A stretch of DNA of 64,000 bases from Nocardioides sp. URHA0020 (GTDB lineage Bacteria; Actinomycetota; Actinomycetes; Propionibacteriales; Nocardioidaceae): contig NZ_KK211169.1 of the NCBI RefSeq assembly GCF_000620705.1, positions 470,623 to 534,622 on the forward strand. The letters are read 5' to 3'. Below, piece by piece: positions 53,792 through 62,231 of this stretch. Position numbers and translations under genes: made by a program. The stretch's first letter is position 1. Every line of letters starts with the position of its first letter. The notes under the pieces are model-generated. The model worked only from the letters and a program-made list of their open reading frames with translations. It searched no databases and was not told the DNA's origin.

Positions 53792-54370
53792 GTGAACGAG
53801 TCGCCCCCGGCCGAGCCGGCCCCCGCCGAGCGAGCGGGCCGCTACAACCGCTCCACCGGCGGCCTGATCGGCGCCATGATCGTGCTGGTCCTGGTGGTCC
53901 TCGGGATCGTGGTCTTCCGTGGCGCCTTCCGGGAGACCCCGGACTACGAGCCGGAGCACATCGACTACCTCGAGCTGGTGACCAGTGTGCAGCAGCTCGG
54001 GCTCACGCCGCTCTACCCGCCCGAGCTGCCCGACGGCTGGTACGTCAAGGACGCGAGCTTCGTCCCCGGCGACCGCCCGGTGCTCGACCTGGTCTTCGCC
54101 ACCGACGACGACCACACCGCCGGGCTGCACCAGGAGGACACCGGCGAGCGCGAGCTCCTGACGACGTACGTCGGCCCCGGCGTGACCGAGGACCGCGACC
54201 GTGGGCTGACGACCGACGTCGCGACCTGGACGGCCTGGACCGACACCGACGGCGACCACGCCTACACCGCCAAGGTCGGCGACGACAGCGTGCTGGTCTA
54301 CAGCTCGGGGGACCCCGACGCCCTGCGGGGCCTCGTCGAGTCCCTCACCGACGCCCCGCGCACTCCCTGA
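53792..54370 (+). CDS. DUF4245 single-pass membrane protein
   Basis: A 192-aa protein with a disordered N-terminus (Pro/Ala-rich), one TM helix at about 27-44 and a DUF4245-type extracellular domain (PLYPPELPDGWYVKDASF, then FATDDDHTAGLHQEDTG). In mycobacteria a member of this family lies near glpX and xseAB (Rv1100 position), so its place here is conserved. Function unknown. GTG start at 53792; it converges on xseB with a 15-bp gap. Confidence 0.85.
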   Translation: MNESPPAEPAPAERAGRYNRSTGGLIGAMIVLVLVVLGIVVFRGAFRETPDYEPEHIDYLELVTSVQQLGLTPLYPPELPDGWYVKDASFVPGDRPVLDLVFATDDDHTAGLHQEDTGERELLTTYVGPGVTEDRDRGLTTDVATWTAWTDTDGDHAYTAKVGDDSVLVYSSGDPDALRGLVESLTDAPRTP

Positions 54371-54385
54371 GGGTCGGGTCCGGGC

Positions 54386-54604
54386 TCACCCCTCGTCGGC
54401 CTCGATCGCGGCGTCGAGCCGTTGCCGCGCGCCGTCGAGCCAGTCCTGGCAGATCGTCGCCAGCGCCTCGCCCCGCTCCCAGAGCGCGAGCGACTCCTCG
54501 AGTGTCGTACCGCCCGCCTCGAGGCGCCGCACGACGTCGATGAGCTCCTCGCGAGCGGCCTCGTACGACGGCGTCTCGGTCTTCGCGGGCTTCTTCTCAG
54601 CCAT
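54386..54604 (-). CDS. xseB: Exonuclease VII small subunit
   Basis: A 72-aa protein of the XseB family with [35 protein letters not shown], the two-helix signature, and an acidic C-terminus. Several copies coat the XseA coiled coil in exonuclease VII. The ATG at 54604 overlaps the xseA stop by 8 bp, the standard arrangement. Confidence 0.96.
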   Translation of the reverse strand: MAEKKPAKTETPSYEAAREELIDVVRRLEAGGTTLEESLALWERGEALATICQDWLDGARQRLDAAIEADEG

Positions 54605-55835
54605 CGGTCTCCCTGGTGGTCGGGGTGGTGCTGGTGGTCGTGGCGTGGATGCGGCCGTCGGCGACCCGCACGCTGATCAGCTGCTCGGCCTCGACGCCGT
54701 CGATCGAGGTGAGCACGTGACCATCGGCGTCCTGGAGCACGGCGTAGCCGCGCTGCAGCGTGGCCAGCGGCGACAGCGCCCGGGCCCGCGCCCGCTGGTG
54801 GCCGATGTCGTCGGCCGCGCGGTCGAGCGAGTGGCCCACGGTCCGGCGCGCCCGGTCGCGGAGCTGGTCGATCTCGGCGAGGCGCGCGTCGAGCAGGGTG
54901 CGTGGGTCGGCGAGCGCCGGGCGCGAGCGGAGCGCGTCGAGCCCGGCCTGCTCGCGGGCCAGCCAGCCCCGCACGGCGCCGCGAACCCGGTCGCGCGCGT
55001 GGGTGACGCTGCGCTGCTCCTCGGCGACGTCGGGCACCACGAGCTTGGCGGCGTCGGTCGGCGTGGAGGCACGGACGTCGGCGACGAGGTCGAGCAGTGG
55101 CTGGTCGGGCTCGTGGCCGATCGCCGAGACGACCGGGGTGCGCACGGCGTGCACGGCGCGGATCAGCGCCTCGTCGGAGAACGGCAGCAGATCCTCGACC
55201 GAGCCGCCGCCGCGGGCGACCACGATCACGTCGACGGCCGGGTTGCGGTCCAGGCGCTCGACCGCCTCGATCACCTCGGAAGCCGAGCGCTGGCCCTGCA
55301 TCGCGGCGTACGCGACCTCGAAGGTGACCGCCGGCCACCGACGCCTGGCGTTCTCGAGGACGTCGCGCTCGGCCGCGCTGTTGGGAGCGGTGACCAGGCC
55401 GACGGTGCCCGGCAGGAAGGGCAGGGGACGCTTGAGCTCCGGGGCGAACAGCCCCTCGGCCGCCAGCAGCTGCCGCCGTCGTTCGAGCCGGGCCAGCAGC
55501 TCGCCGAGGCCGACCATCCGGATGTCGCGGGCGTAGAGCGAGATCGTGCCGCGGTTGGCGTAGTACGACGGCTTGGCGTTGACGACGATGCTCGCGCCCT
55601 CGACCACCGGCGGGTTGAGGCTGTCGAAGAGGGTCCGCGAGCAGGTCACCGTCACGGAGATGTCAGCGACCGCGTCGCGCAGCGTCATGAAGACGGTGCT
55701 CATGCCCGGACGGCGGTTCACCTGGGCGACCTGGCCCTCCACCCACACGGCGCCGAGCCGGTCCACCCAGCCGGCGATCGCGTTGGCGATCTGGCGCACC
55801 GGGGCCGGGGACTCGAGCGAGGTCTCCATGGCCAT
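54597..55835 (-). CDS. xseA: Exonuclease VII large subunit
   Basis: A 412-aa nuclease subunit. An N-terminal OB domain ([25 protein letters not shown]) is followed by the catalytic domain with [44 protein letters not shown] and [28 protein letters not shown] long helical C-terminus binds XseB. It cuts single-stranded DNA from both ends. The start may be ATG 55835 or ATG 55829. It is divergent from ispH. Confidence 0.96.
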   Translation of the reverse strand: MAMETSLESPAPVRQIANAIAGWVDRLGAVWVEGQVAQVNRRPGMSTVFMTLRDAVADISVTVTCSRTLFDSLNPPVVEGASIVVNAKPSYYANRGTISLYARDIRMVGLGELLARLERRRQLLAAEGLFAPELKRPLPFLPGTVGLVTAPNSAAERDVLENARRRWPAVTFEVAYAAMQGQRSASEVIEAVERLDRNPAVDVIVVARGGGSVEDLLPFSDEALIRAVHAVRTPVVSAIGHEPDQPLLDLVADVRASTPTDAAKLVVPDVAEEQRSVTHARDRVRGAVRGWLAREQAGLDALRSRPALADPRTLLDARLAEIDQLRDRARRTVGHSLDRAADDIGHQRARARALSPLATLQRGYAVLQDADGHVLTSIDGVEAEQLISVRVADGRIHATTTSTTPTTRETDG

Positions 55836-55844
55836 GCCGCGAGA

Positions 55845-55873
55845 TTAGGGGATGGGACCGACGCAACTAGACT
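55845..55873 (+). promoter_or_regulatory. Probable leaderless promoter of ispH
   Basis: TTAGGG (55845-55850) and TAGACT (55868-55873) are separated by 17 bp, and the ATG at 55880 lies 6 nt after the -10, so the transcript would begin at the start codon. The -35 is weak, the -10 fits TANNNT. Confidence 0.5.
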
Positions 55874-55879
55874 CAGACC

Positions 55880-56881
55880 ATGACCACTGACATGGGCATG
55901 CCCCCGATCCTGTCGCCGGAGGCGGCCGACAAGGCCGTGCTGCTGGCGGCCCCGCGGGGCTACTGCGCCGGCGTCGACCGCGCGGTCATCACCGTCGAGA
56001 AGGCGCTCGACCTGTACGGCGCACCCGTCTACGTGCGCAAGCAGATCGTCCACAACAAGCACGTCGTCGCCGACCTCGAGTCGCGGGGGGCGATCTTCGT
56101 CGAGGAGCTCGACGAGGTGCCCGCCGGGCAGACCGTCGTCTTCTCCGCCCACGGCGTCTCCCCGGAGGTGCACCGTCAGGCCGAGGTCCGCTCGCTCAAG
56201 ACGATCGATGCGACCTGCCCCCTGGTCACCAAGGTCCACCACGAGGCCCGCCGCTTCGCCAACGAGGACTACGACATCCTGCTGATCGGCCACGCCGGTC
56301 ACGAGGAGGTCGAGGGTACGGCGGGGGAGGCCCCCGACCACATCCAGCTGGTCCAGAGTCCGGCCGACGTGCCGGGCATCGTCGTCCGCGACCCCCAGCG
56401 GGTCGCCTGGCTCTCGCAGACCACGCTGTCGGTCGACGAGACCCTCGAGACCGTCGCCGCGATCCGCGAGCGCTTCCCCGACCTGCTCGACCCGCCGAGC
56501 GACGACATCTGCTACGCCACCCAGAACCGGCAGCTCGCGGTCAAGGAGATCTCGCCGAACGCCGACCTGGTGATCGTCGTCGGCTCCGGCAACTCCTCCA
56601 ACTCGGTGCGGCTCGTCGAGGTCGCTCTCGAGGCCGGCGCGAAGTCGTCGTACCGCGTCGACGACGCCTCCGAGATCGACGAGGCCTGGCTCGACGGGGT
56701 CAGCACGGTCAGCGTGACGTCGGGCGCAAGCGTGCCGGAGGCGCTCGTCGACGGGGTGCTGGCCTTCCTGGCCGAGCGTGGCTACCCCGACGCCCAGGCG
56801 GTGCACAGCGCCGAGGAGTCGTTGATCTTCGCGCTCCCGCCGGAGCTGCGCCGCGACCTCAAGGCCGCCGGCCGGGCCTGA
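55880..56881 (+). CDS. ispH: 4-hydroxy-3-methylbut-2-enyl diphosphate reductase
   Basis: A 333-aa iron-sulfur enzyme of the MEP pathway, making isopentenyl and dimethylallyl diphosphate. The three cluster cysteines are C29 (PRGYCAGV), C113 (DATCPLV) and C211 (ICYATQNRQ). [11 protein letters not shown] and [11 protein letters not shown] are the usual C-terminal signatures. It supplies building blocks for the prenyl transferase at 32705. It is 9 bp upstream of the Sua5/YciO gene and may be co-transcribed with it. Confidence 0.97.
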   Translation: MTTDMGMPPILSPEAADKAVLLAAPRGYCAGVDRAVITVEKALDLYGAPVYVRKQIVHNKHVVADLESRGAIFVEELDEVPAGQTVVFSAHGVSPEVHRQAEVRSLKTIDATCPLVTKVHHEARRFANEDYDILLIGHAGHEEVEGTAGEAPDHIQLVQSPADVPGIVVRDPQRVAWLSQTTLSVDETLETVAAIRERFPDLLDPPSDDICYATQNRQLAVKEISPNADLVIVVGSGNSSNSVRLVEVALEAGAKSSYRVDDASEIDEAWLDGVSTVSVTSGASVPEALVDGVLAFLAERGYPDAQAVHSAEESLIFALPPELRRDLKAAGRA

Positions 56882-56890
56882 GGTCGCACC

Positions 56891-57517
56891 ATGGCCCGCT
56901 ACCTCGACCTCCACCCGGACAACCCGCAGCCCCGGCTGCTCGGTCAGATCGCCGACGCTCTGCGCGACGCCCAGCTGATCGCCTACCCGACCGACTCCGG
57001 CTACGCGCTGGGGTGCCAGCTCGGCAACCGATCCGGGCGCGACCGGATCCTCAACATCCGCCGCCTCGACGACCGCCACCACTTCACTTTGATGTGCAAG
57101 GACTTCGCCCAGCTCGGTCAGTTCGTGCAGATCGACAACTCGGCGTTCCGCGCGATCAAGGCGGCCACACCGGGCCCCTACACCTTCATCCTCCCGGCGA
57201 CCCAGGAGGTGCCGCGCCGGCTGCTGCACCCCAAGAAGAAGACGGTCGGCGTGCGCATCCCCGACCACGTCTTCGTGCAGGCGCTGCTGGAGACGCTCGG
57301 GGAGCCGCTGCTCACCAGCACGCTGATCCTGCCCGGCGAGACGGAGCCGCGCAGCATGGGCTGGGAGATCAAGGAGGAGCTCGACCACCAGGTCGACGTC
57401 GTCGTCGAGGCGGGCGAGACGCTCGCCGAGCCGACCACCGTCATCGGCTGGTCGGAGGGCTACCCCGAGGTGATCCGCGTCGGCGCCGGCGACCCGAGCC
57501 GGTTCGAGGCGGCCTGA
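56891..57517 (+). CDS. Sua5/YciO/YrdC family protein
   Basis: A 208-aa protein with the YrdC fold. YPTDSGYALGCQ is the nucleotide-site motif and NIRRLDDRHHFTLMCKDF and PGPYTFILPAT are conserved. YrdC/Sua5 proteins make threonylcarbamoyl-AMP for tRNA t6A; YciO relatives may not be specific for this step. At this length and with no C-terminal Sua5 domain, YciO is the more likely label. The 3' end overlaps the convergent DUF6542-type gene by 58 bp. Confidence 0.88.
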   Translation: MARYLDLHPDNPQPRLLGQIADALRDAQLIAYPTDSGYALGCQLGNRSGRDRILNIRRLDDRHHFTLMCKDFAQLGQFVQIDNSAFRAIKAATPGPYTFILPATQEVPRRLLHPKKKTVGVRIPDHVFVQALLETLGEPLLTSTLILPGETEPRSMGWEIKEELDHQVDVVVEAGETLAEPTTVIGWSEGYPEVIRVGAGDPSRFEAA

Positions 57518-57909
57518 CGGCTCAGCACCCGGTGCCTCACCGCGAGCACCCCGAGGCTGAGCAGGTAGCCGACGATCAGTGCGCTCGCGTGGTGGGACAG
57601 TCCGCTCACCACCGCCTGCACCAGTCCGTCGGTGGCGTCCGCGATGACGTCGGGCCGGGTCGCCCCGATGAGCACGAAGACGCCCACCATCAGCAGCGGC
57701 GGCAGCACGCCGACCGTGAAGAAGTCCGACGGCCGCACCAGCAGCGCCAGACCGAGGCAGAGCAGCACGAAGCAGATGTCGAAGAGCACGGTCAGCCGGC
57801 CGAAGAGCACCAGGTCCAGCGCGGTCACGGTGAGTGCGAGCGCGACCCCGAGCACGGCGACCTGACGGCCGGACTCGTGCCCCTCTTCCCAGAGGGTCCT
57901 CTGGCTCAC
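57460..57909 (-). CDS. DUF6542-type membrane protein
   Basis: A 149-aa protein with a short cytoplasmic N-terminus and four hydrophobic segments (about 15-34, 41-58, 64-82 and 105-122) and a basic C-terminus. The pattern resembles DUF6542 proteins, which lie at this chromosomal position in many actinobacteria between ispH and ychF. Function unknown. GTG start at 57909 overlaps the rmuC stop (GTGA). Confidence 0.78.
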   Translation of the reverse strand: MSQRTLWEEGHESGRQVAVLGVALALTVTALDLVLFGRLTVLFDICFVLLCLGLALLVRPSDFFTVGVLPPLLMVGVFVLIGATRPDVIADATDGLVQAVVSGLSHHASALIVGYLLSLGVLAVRHRVLSRQAASNRLGSPAPTRITSG

Positions 57910-58988
57910 AACGCCACGCTATGGTCCGCGGCGCCGTCGTCGTCGGCGCCGCGCCGGTCCACCGCGTGCAAGCCTGCGCCGGTGACGCCGTCGACCGAGC
58001 GGGCGGCGGTCTCCACCTGCCGGGGCGCGGGCAGGTCACCGAGGCGCCGGGACGACACCAGGACGCGGGTCTCCAGGGAGCCGACGGTCTGGTTGTAGTG
58101 CCCGACGGCGGCGTTGAGGGACCGGCCGATCTGGTCGAGGTGACCGTTCATGCTCGAGAGCCGCTCGTGCAGCTCCCGCCCGAGCCGGTGGATCTCACGG
58201 GCCTGGTCGGCCATCGCCTCGTGCGTCCAGCCGTGGGCGACCGTGCGCAGCAGCGCGATCAGGGTGGTCGGGGTCGCGAGCACGACCTGGCGCGCCGCGG
58301 CGTACTCGATCAGGCTCGGGTCGGTCTCCAGCGCCGCGGCGAGGAACGACTCGGCGGGGACGAAGAGCACCACGAACTCCGGGCTCTCCTCGAGCGAGCG
58401 CCAGTAGCGCTTGGCGCCGAGCGTGTCGATGTGGGTGCGCAGCTGGCCGGCGTGCCGGACCAGGTGGCGACGGTGGTCGTCCTCGTCGTCGGTCGACGTC
58501 GCGTCGAGGTAGGCGTCCAGCGGGACCTTGGCGTCCACCACCACGCACCGCCCGCCCACGAGGCGTACGACGAGGTCGGGCCGCCGGGCCCCGTCGTCGA
58601 GCCGCACCTGCTCGGAGAAGTCGCACCGGTCCACCAGGCCCGCCAGCTCCACGGCCCGGCGCAGGTGCAGCTCACCCCAGCGTCCGCGCACCTGGGGCTT
58701 GCGGAGCGCGGTCGAGAGCGACTGCGTCTCGCGGCGCAGGCCCTCAGACGCGTGGCGCATGTCGAGCACCTGCTCGTTGAGCTGCCCCTGCCAGGAGGCG
58801 CGCTGCCGGTCGAGGTCGTGCATCTGGTCGCTGAGCCGGTCCAGGCCCTGCATCACCTCGGCCTGGTCGACGACGCCGGCGGTGTAGCTCGGCCGGGAGC
58901 GTGACCAGAGGATGCCGACGACCGTGCCGAGGGCCAGGCCCACCAGCAGCGTGAGGAAGAGCGTCAGGATCTCCATGCCCTCCAGCAT
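57906..58988 (-). CDS. rmuC: RmuC family DNA recombination protein
   Basis: A protein of about 360 aa. One N-terminal TM helix (LTLFLTLLVGLALGTVVGIL) is followed by a coiled-coil region (QLNEQVLDMRHASEGLRRET), then the RmuC nuclease-like domain with RGRWGELHLRRAVELAGL, DARRPDLVVRL-like residues, VVDAKVPLDAYLDA and EFVVLFVPAESFLAAAL. RmuC limits inversions at short repeats in E. coli. The start is uncertain among GTG 59000, ATG 58988 and ATG 58976; the TM helix begins just after all three. A long hairpin separates it from xthA upstream. Confidence 0.9.
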   Translation of the reverse strand: MLEGMEILTLFLTLLVGLALGTVVGILWSRSRPSYTAGVVDQAEVMQGLDRLSDQMHDLDRQRASWQGQLNEQVLDMRHASEGLRRETQSLSTALRKPQVRGRWGELHLRRAVELAGLVDRCDFSEQVRLDDGARRPDLVVRLVGGRCVVVDAKVPLDAYLDATSTDDEDDHRRHLVRHAGQLRTHIDTLGAKRYWRSLEESPEFVVLFVPAESFLAAALETDPSLIEYAAARQVVLATPTTLIALLRTVAHGWTHEAMADQAREIHRLGRELHERLSSMNGHLDQIGRSLNAAVGHYNQTVGSLETRVLVSSRRLGDLPAPRQVETAARSVDGVTGAGLHAVDRRGADDDGAADHSVAL

Positions 58989-59008
58989 GGAGGTGGCCAC
59001 CGACAGTG

Positions 59009-59071
59009 CGTCGAGACACCCGTAGTGGCTGTCATCTCGTCGATCCGACAGCCACGACGGGTGTCTCGACG
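59009..59071. terminator. 25-bp hairpin between xthA and rmuC
   Basis: CGTCGAGACACCCGTAGTGGCTGTC (59009-59033, quoted in two parts as CGTCGAGACACC and CGTAGTGGCTGTC) pairs with 59047-59071 over 25 positions with a single mismatch around a 13-nt loop. It lies 7 bp after the xthA stop and just upstream of rmuC. No U-tract follows, so it is a terminator or an mRNA-stabilising structure. Confidence 0.7.
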
Positions 59072-59078
59072 CAGGACG

Positions 59079-59870
59079 TCAGTCGAGGTCGACGATCACC
59101 GGGGCGTGGTCGGAGGGGGCGCCGGTGCCCTGGGCGGGGTCCCGCTCGTCGCGGTCGACGAACGCACCGGTCACCCGGGCGGCCAGCGAGGGGGAGCCGA
59201 GCAGGAAGTCGATGCGCAGCCCGCGGTTGCGCTCGAAGCGCTGCCGGTAGTAGTCCCAGTAGGTGTAACCGGGGTCGTACGGCTTGGCGGTGTCGACCCA
59301 GCCGTCCTCGAGGAAGGCGAAGAAGGCGGCCCGCTCCGCAGGGGTCACGTGGGTGGAGTTCTTGAACTGGGTGACGTCGAAGACGTCGTCGTCGGTCGGG
59401 CACACGTTCCAGTCACCGACCAGCACGGCGTCCCGGCCGAGCCAGTCCTGCGCGGCGGCGCGCAGCGCGGCGTACCACTCCAGCTTGTAGACGTAGTGGG
59501 GGTCGTCGGGCTTGCGGCCGTTGGGGACGTAGAGCGACCACAGGCGTACGCCGCCGCAGGTCGCGCCGATCGCCCGCGACTCGCTCTCCAGGGGGCTGCC
59601 GGACTCCTTGGCGAACCCCGGCTGGCCGGGGAACCCGATCTCCACGTCCTCCAGCCCGACCCGGCTGATGATCGCGACCCCGTTCCACTGGTTGGTGCCG
59701 GCCGCGGCGATCTCGTAGCCGCGCGCCTGCAGGCCCATCAGCGGCAGCTGCTCCTCGCGCGCCTTGGTCTCCTGGAGCGCGAGCACGTCGATGTCGTGGC
59801 GCTCGAGGAGCAGCTCGACGCGGTCGATCCGGGTCCGGAGGGAGTTGACGTTCCAGGTCGCGATGCGCAC
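59079..59870 (-). CDS. xthA: Exodeoxyribonuclease III / AP endonuclease
   Basis: A 263-aa enzyme of base-excision repair. It has RIATWNVNSLRTR, LALQETKAREEQ (metal-binding Glu), SLYVPNGRKPDDPHYVYKL, VGDWNVCPTDDDVFD, LRIDFLLGSPSLA and the C-terminal APSDHAPVIVDLD with the catalytic Asp-His pair. GTG start at 59870. Divergent from the ArsR-type gene. Confidence 0.96.
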   Translation of the reverse strand: MRIATWNVNSLRTRIDRVELLLERHDIDVLALQETKAREEQLPLMGLQARGYEIAAAGTNQWNGVAIISRVGLEDVEIGFPGQPGFAKESGSPLESESRAIGATCGGVRLWSLYVPNGRKPDDPHYVYKLEWYAALRAAAQDWLGRDAVLVGDWNVCPTDDDVFDVTQFKNSTHVTPAERAAFFAFLEDGWVDTAKPYDPGYTYWDYYRQRFERNRGLRIDFLLGSPSLAARVTGAFVDRDERDPAQGTGAPSDHAPVIVDLD

Positions 59871-59894
59871 GACCGCAGCCTAGAGCCCGAGATG

Positions 59895-59910
59895 TACAAG
59901 AAGTCTTGTA
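59895..59910. promoter_or_regulatory. 16-bp palindromic operator upstream of the ArsR-type regulator
   Basis: TACAAGA-AG-TCTTGTA is a perfect 7-bp inverted repeat with a 2-bp spacer. Its right arm overlaps the -35 hexamer of the downstream gene, the arrangement expected for autorepression by a dimeric winged-helix protein. Confidence 0.65.
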
Positions 59911-59934
59911 GGTGTCACAGGTCGCACCTACCGT
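59906..59934 (+). promoter_or_regulatory. Promoter of the ArsR-type regulator, probably leaderless
   Basis: TTGTAG (59906-59911) and TACCGT (59929-59934) are 17 bp apart. The ATG at 59942 is 7 nt after the -10, placing the transcript start on or next to the start codon. Confidence 0.6.
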
Positions 59935-59941
59935 CAGCGAC

Positions 59942-60493
59942 ATGACCTCGATCGAGACCCTGCGGGCCTTCCACCACCCGACGCGGCGACGGATGGTGGA
60001 CTTCCTCCACCTGCACGGGCCGACGCAGGTCGGCACGCTCGCCCGCGAGCTCGGCCAGCAGGTGGGCAGCATCAGCCACCACCTGCGGATGCTGGAGCGG
60101 GCCGGCGTCGTCGTGCCCGCACCGGAGCTGGCCACCGACGGGCGCACCAGCTGGTGGCGGCTCGAGCAGACGTCCGTGTCGTGGTCGGTCGACGACTTCG
60201 CGGGAGACGCGGCGGCGATGGTCGCGGCGACGGCCGCCGAGCGGCTCAACATCGACCACCAGCTCGGCAAGCTCGCCGCCTGGAAGCGGGTGGCCGCGAA
60301 GGCGGACCCGGCGTGGCGGCAGGCCGCGTTCACCACCGACCTCCTCGCCCTGGCCACCCCCGAGGAGCTGACGGCGCTGCAGGAGGCGATCAGCGAGGTG
60401 GCGCGGAGCTGGCGGGCCGGTATCGACACCGACGACGGTGCCGTCCGCGAGCCGGTCTTCGTGTATGCCCACGGCTTCCCGACGCGCCCGTGA
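59942..60493 (+). CDS. ArsR-family winged-helix regulator
   Basis: A 183-aa protein starting at ATG 59942. The winged helix occupies residues 1-90 (LRAFHHPTRRRMVDFLHLHG, QVGSISHHLRMLERAGVV, then a wing TSWWRLEQT). The remaining 90 residues are helical and resemble the C-terminal part of HTH_20/YdfF-type regulators. Its stop overlaps the start of the MFS gene (GTGA), so it most likely controls that exporter and itself through the palindrome at 59895-59910. No metal-binding CxC pair is seen, so the signal is probably an organic ligand. Confidence 0.9.
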   Translation: MTSIETLRAFHHPTRRRMVDFLHLHGPTQVGTLARELGQQVGSISHHLRMLERAGVVVPAPELATDGRTSWWRLEQTSVSWSVDDFAGDAAAMVAATAAERLNIDHQLGKLAAWKRVAAKADPAWRQAAFTTDLLALATPEELTALQEAISEVARSWRAGIDTDDGAVREPVFVYAHGFPTRP

Positions 60494-61746
60494 CCGGGAC
60501 GATGACCAGGGACCCAGTCGCCCTCGGGTGGCTGGGGATCAAGGCCCTCTCCAACGCCGGCGACGCGCTGTGGACGGTCGCGCTCGCCTGGACTGCGGTG
60601 CACGTCGCGAGCCCTGCCGTCGCGGGGCTGGTCGTTGCCGCCGGCACGATCCCCCGGGCGGTCGTGCTGCTCCTCGGGGGCGTCGTGGCCGACCGGCGCG
60701 AGCCGCGGCTGGTGATGCTGGTCGTCAACGTCGTCCGGGTCGCGGTGCTGGTGGCGACGGCGCTGTGGGTGGTCGTGGCGGGTACGACGCTGCCGGTCCT
60801 GGTCGTGGCCGCGGTGGCGTTCGGGCTCTGCGACGCGCTCTACGAGCCGTCCGCGGCGACGATCTCGCGCCAGCTGGTGCCTGCCGAGCAGCTCGCGGCG
60901 TACACCGGCGCCAGCCAGACCGCCATCCGGCTCGGCAGCATGGCCGGGGCCGCGCTCGGTGGCGTCGTCGTGGCCGCCTGGGGGCTGGGCGGCAGCGCGG
61001 TCGCCAACGCGGTCACGTTCGCCGTCGTCGTGGGCTACCTCGCCCTCGTCCTGCGGCCGCGCTATCCCTTGCCGCGCGCGGAGGCCGAGCCGGTGCTGCG
61101 CGGTGTCGCCCGCGGGTTCGGGCACCTGCGCGACGAGCCGACGACCCGGACCCTCGTGCTGGCGCTGTCCGGACTCAACCTGGCGGTCTCACCGGCCCTG
61201 GCCCTGGGCGTCGCGCTGCGGGCGCAGGACGAGGGCTGGGGCGCCGGCGCCGTCGGCGGCCTCCAGGCGCTGGTCGCCCTCGGCGCGGCCGTCGGTGCGC
61301 TCTCGCTCCTGCGGTGGCGGCCCGCCCACGAGGCCGTCGTCGGCTTCTGGCTGCTCGTGCTCCAGGGTCTCGCGATCGTCGGCATCGGCTACGGCTCGCT
61401 GGCCACGACCGCGATCGCGGTGGCCGTGGTCGGCGTGAGCGCCGGAGCCGCGTCCTCGCTGCTCGGCGCGGTCTTCATGGCGAGCATCGACGGCGCCTAC
61501 CTCGGTCGGATGACGTCGATCCTGCGGCTCGGCGACGACGTGCTGATGCCGGCGGCGATGGCGGGCTTCGGCGCCCTCGCGGCGGCGTACGGCGTCGGGC
61601 TCGCCTGCGCGGCGTACGGGCTCGCCATGGCGGTGCTGATGTCGGTGCCGCTCTCACGTCCCGCCATCCGCCGGCTCTCCCTCAGCAGCGGCGTCGACAC
61701 GCCCGCAGCCCAGGACGGGCAGGCCGCCGCCACGCTGGAGGCGTGA
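60490..61746 (+). CDS. MFS transporter (efflux type)
   Basis: A 418-aa membrane protein starting at GTG 60490. About twelve TM segments; GVVADRREPRLVMLVVNVVRV is the loop 2-3 motif of MFS-3 exporters (PF05977-like). It is translationally coupled to the ArsR-type regulator. This regulator plus exporter pair is a common drug or metabolite efflux unit; the substrate is unknown. Confidence 0.92.
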   Translation: MTGTMTRDPVALGWLGIKALSNAGDALWTVALAWTAVHVASPAVAGLVVAAGTIPRAVVLLLGGVVADRREPRLVMLVVNVVRVAVLVATALWVVVAGTTLPVLVVAAVAFGLCDALYEPSAATISRQLVPAEQLAAYTGASQTAIRLGSMAGAALGGVVVAAWGLGGSAVANAVTFAVVVGYLALVLRPRYPLPRAEAEPVLRGVARGFGHLRDEPTTRTLVLALSGLNLAVSPALALGVALRAQDEGWGAGAVGGLQALVALGAAVGALSLLRWRPAHEAVVGFWLLVLQGLAIVGIGYGSLATTAIAVAVVGVSAGAASSLLGAVFMASIDGAYLGRMTSILRLGDDVLMPAAMAGFGALAAAYGVGLACAAYGLAMAVLMSVPLSRPAIRRLSLSSGVDTPAAQDGQAAATLEA

Positions 61747-61785
61747 GCGCGTCGTCGGGCTCCCGCGTTCTGCTTGGATCCAGGC

Positions 61786-62220
61786 ATGAGGCGCACCGTG
61801 CAAGGCATGCTGATCGTCGCGATCGTGGTCGACATCGCCTACTGGGCGACCTGGTTCACCGACCGCGACGCACTGGCCAGCTCGCACCGGGCGGCGTACT
61901 ACGAGTTCGAGGACGCCTTCCCGCTCGCCGACCTCTGGCTCGGCCTCGCCTGCCTCCTTGCGCTCGTCACGCTGACGCGGCGTACGCCGTCCGCGCTCCT
62001 GTGGCTGCTGTGCGCGGGGTCGGCCGGGATGTACCTCTTCGGGATGGACCTGCTCTACGACCTCGAGCACGGGATCTTCACCGCGGGCGGGGGAGGCGCG
62101 GTCGAGGCGGGCATCGTGGCGATGACGCTGGTCTTCTCCCTGACCTCGCTGCGCTACGGCTGGACCCGGCGGACCGAGCTGCTGGCTGGTGATTCGGGAG
62201 GTGCGGCCGCAGCGCCGTAA
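61786..62220 (+). CDS. Small four-helix membrane protein
   Basis: A 144-aa protein starting at ATG 61786. Four hydrophobic segments are predicted (about 8-22, 46-62, 70-90 and 104-120). I do not recognise a specific family; it resembles unannotated actinobacterial membrane proteins. A TTGGAT hexamer at 61774-61779 lies 6 nt before the ATG. Its stop codon TAA forms the first bases of the -10-like hexamer for ychF. Confidence 0.75.
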   Translation: MRRTVQGMLIVAIVVDIAYWATWFTDRDALASSHRAAYYEFEDAFPLADLWLGLACLLALVTLTRRTPSALLWLLCAGSAGMYLFGMDLLYDLEHGIFTAGGGGAVEAGIVAMTLVFSLTSLRYGWTRRTELLAGDSGGAAAAP

Positions 62221-62231
62221 AGTGACCGCCC

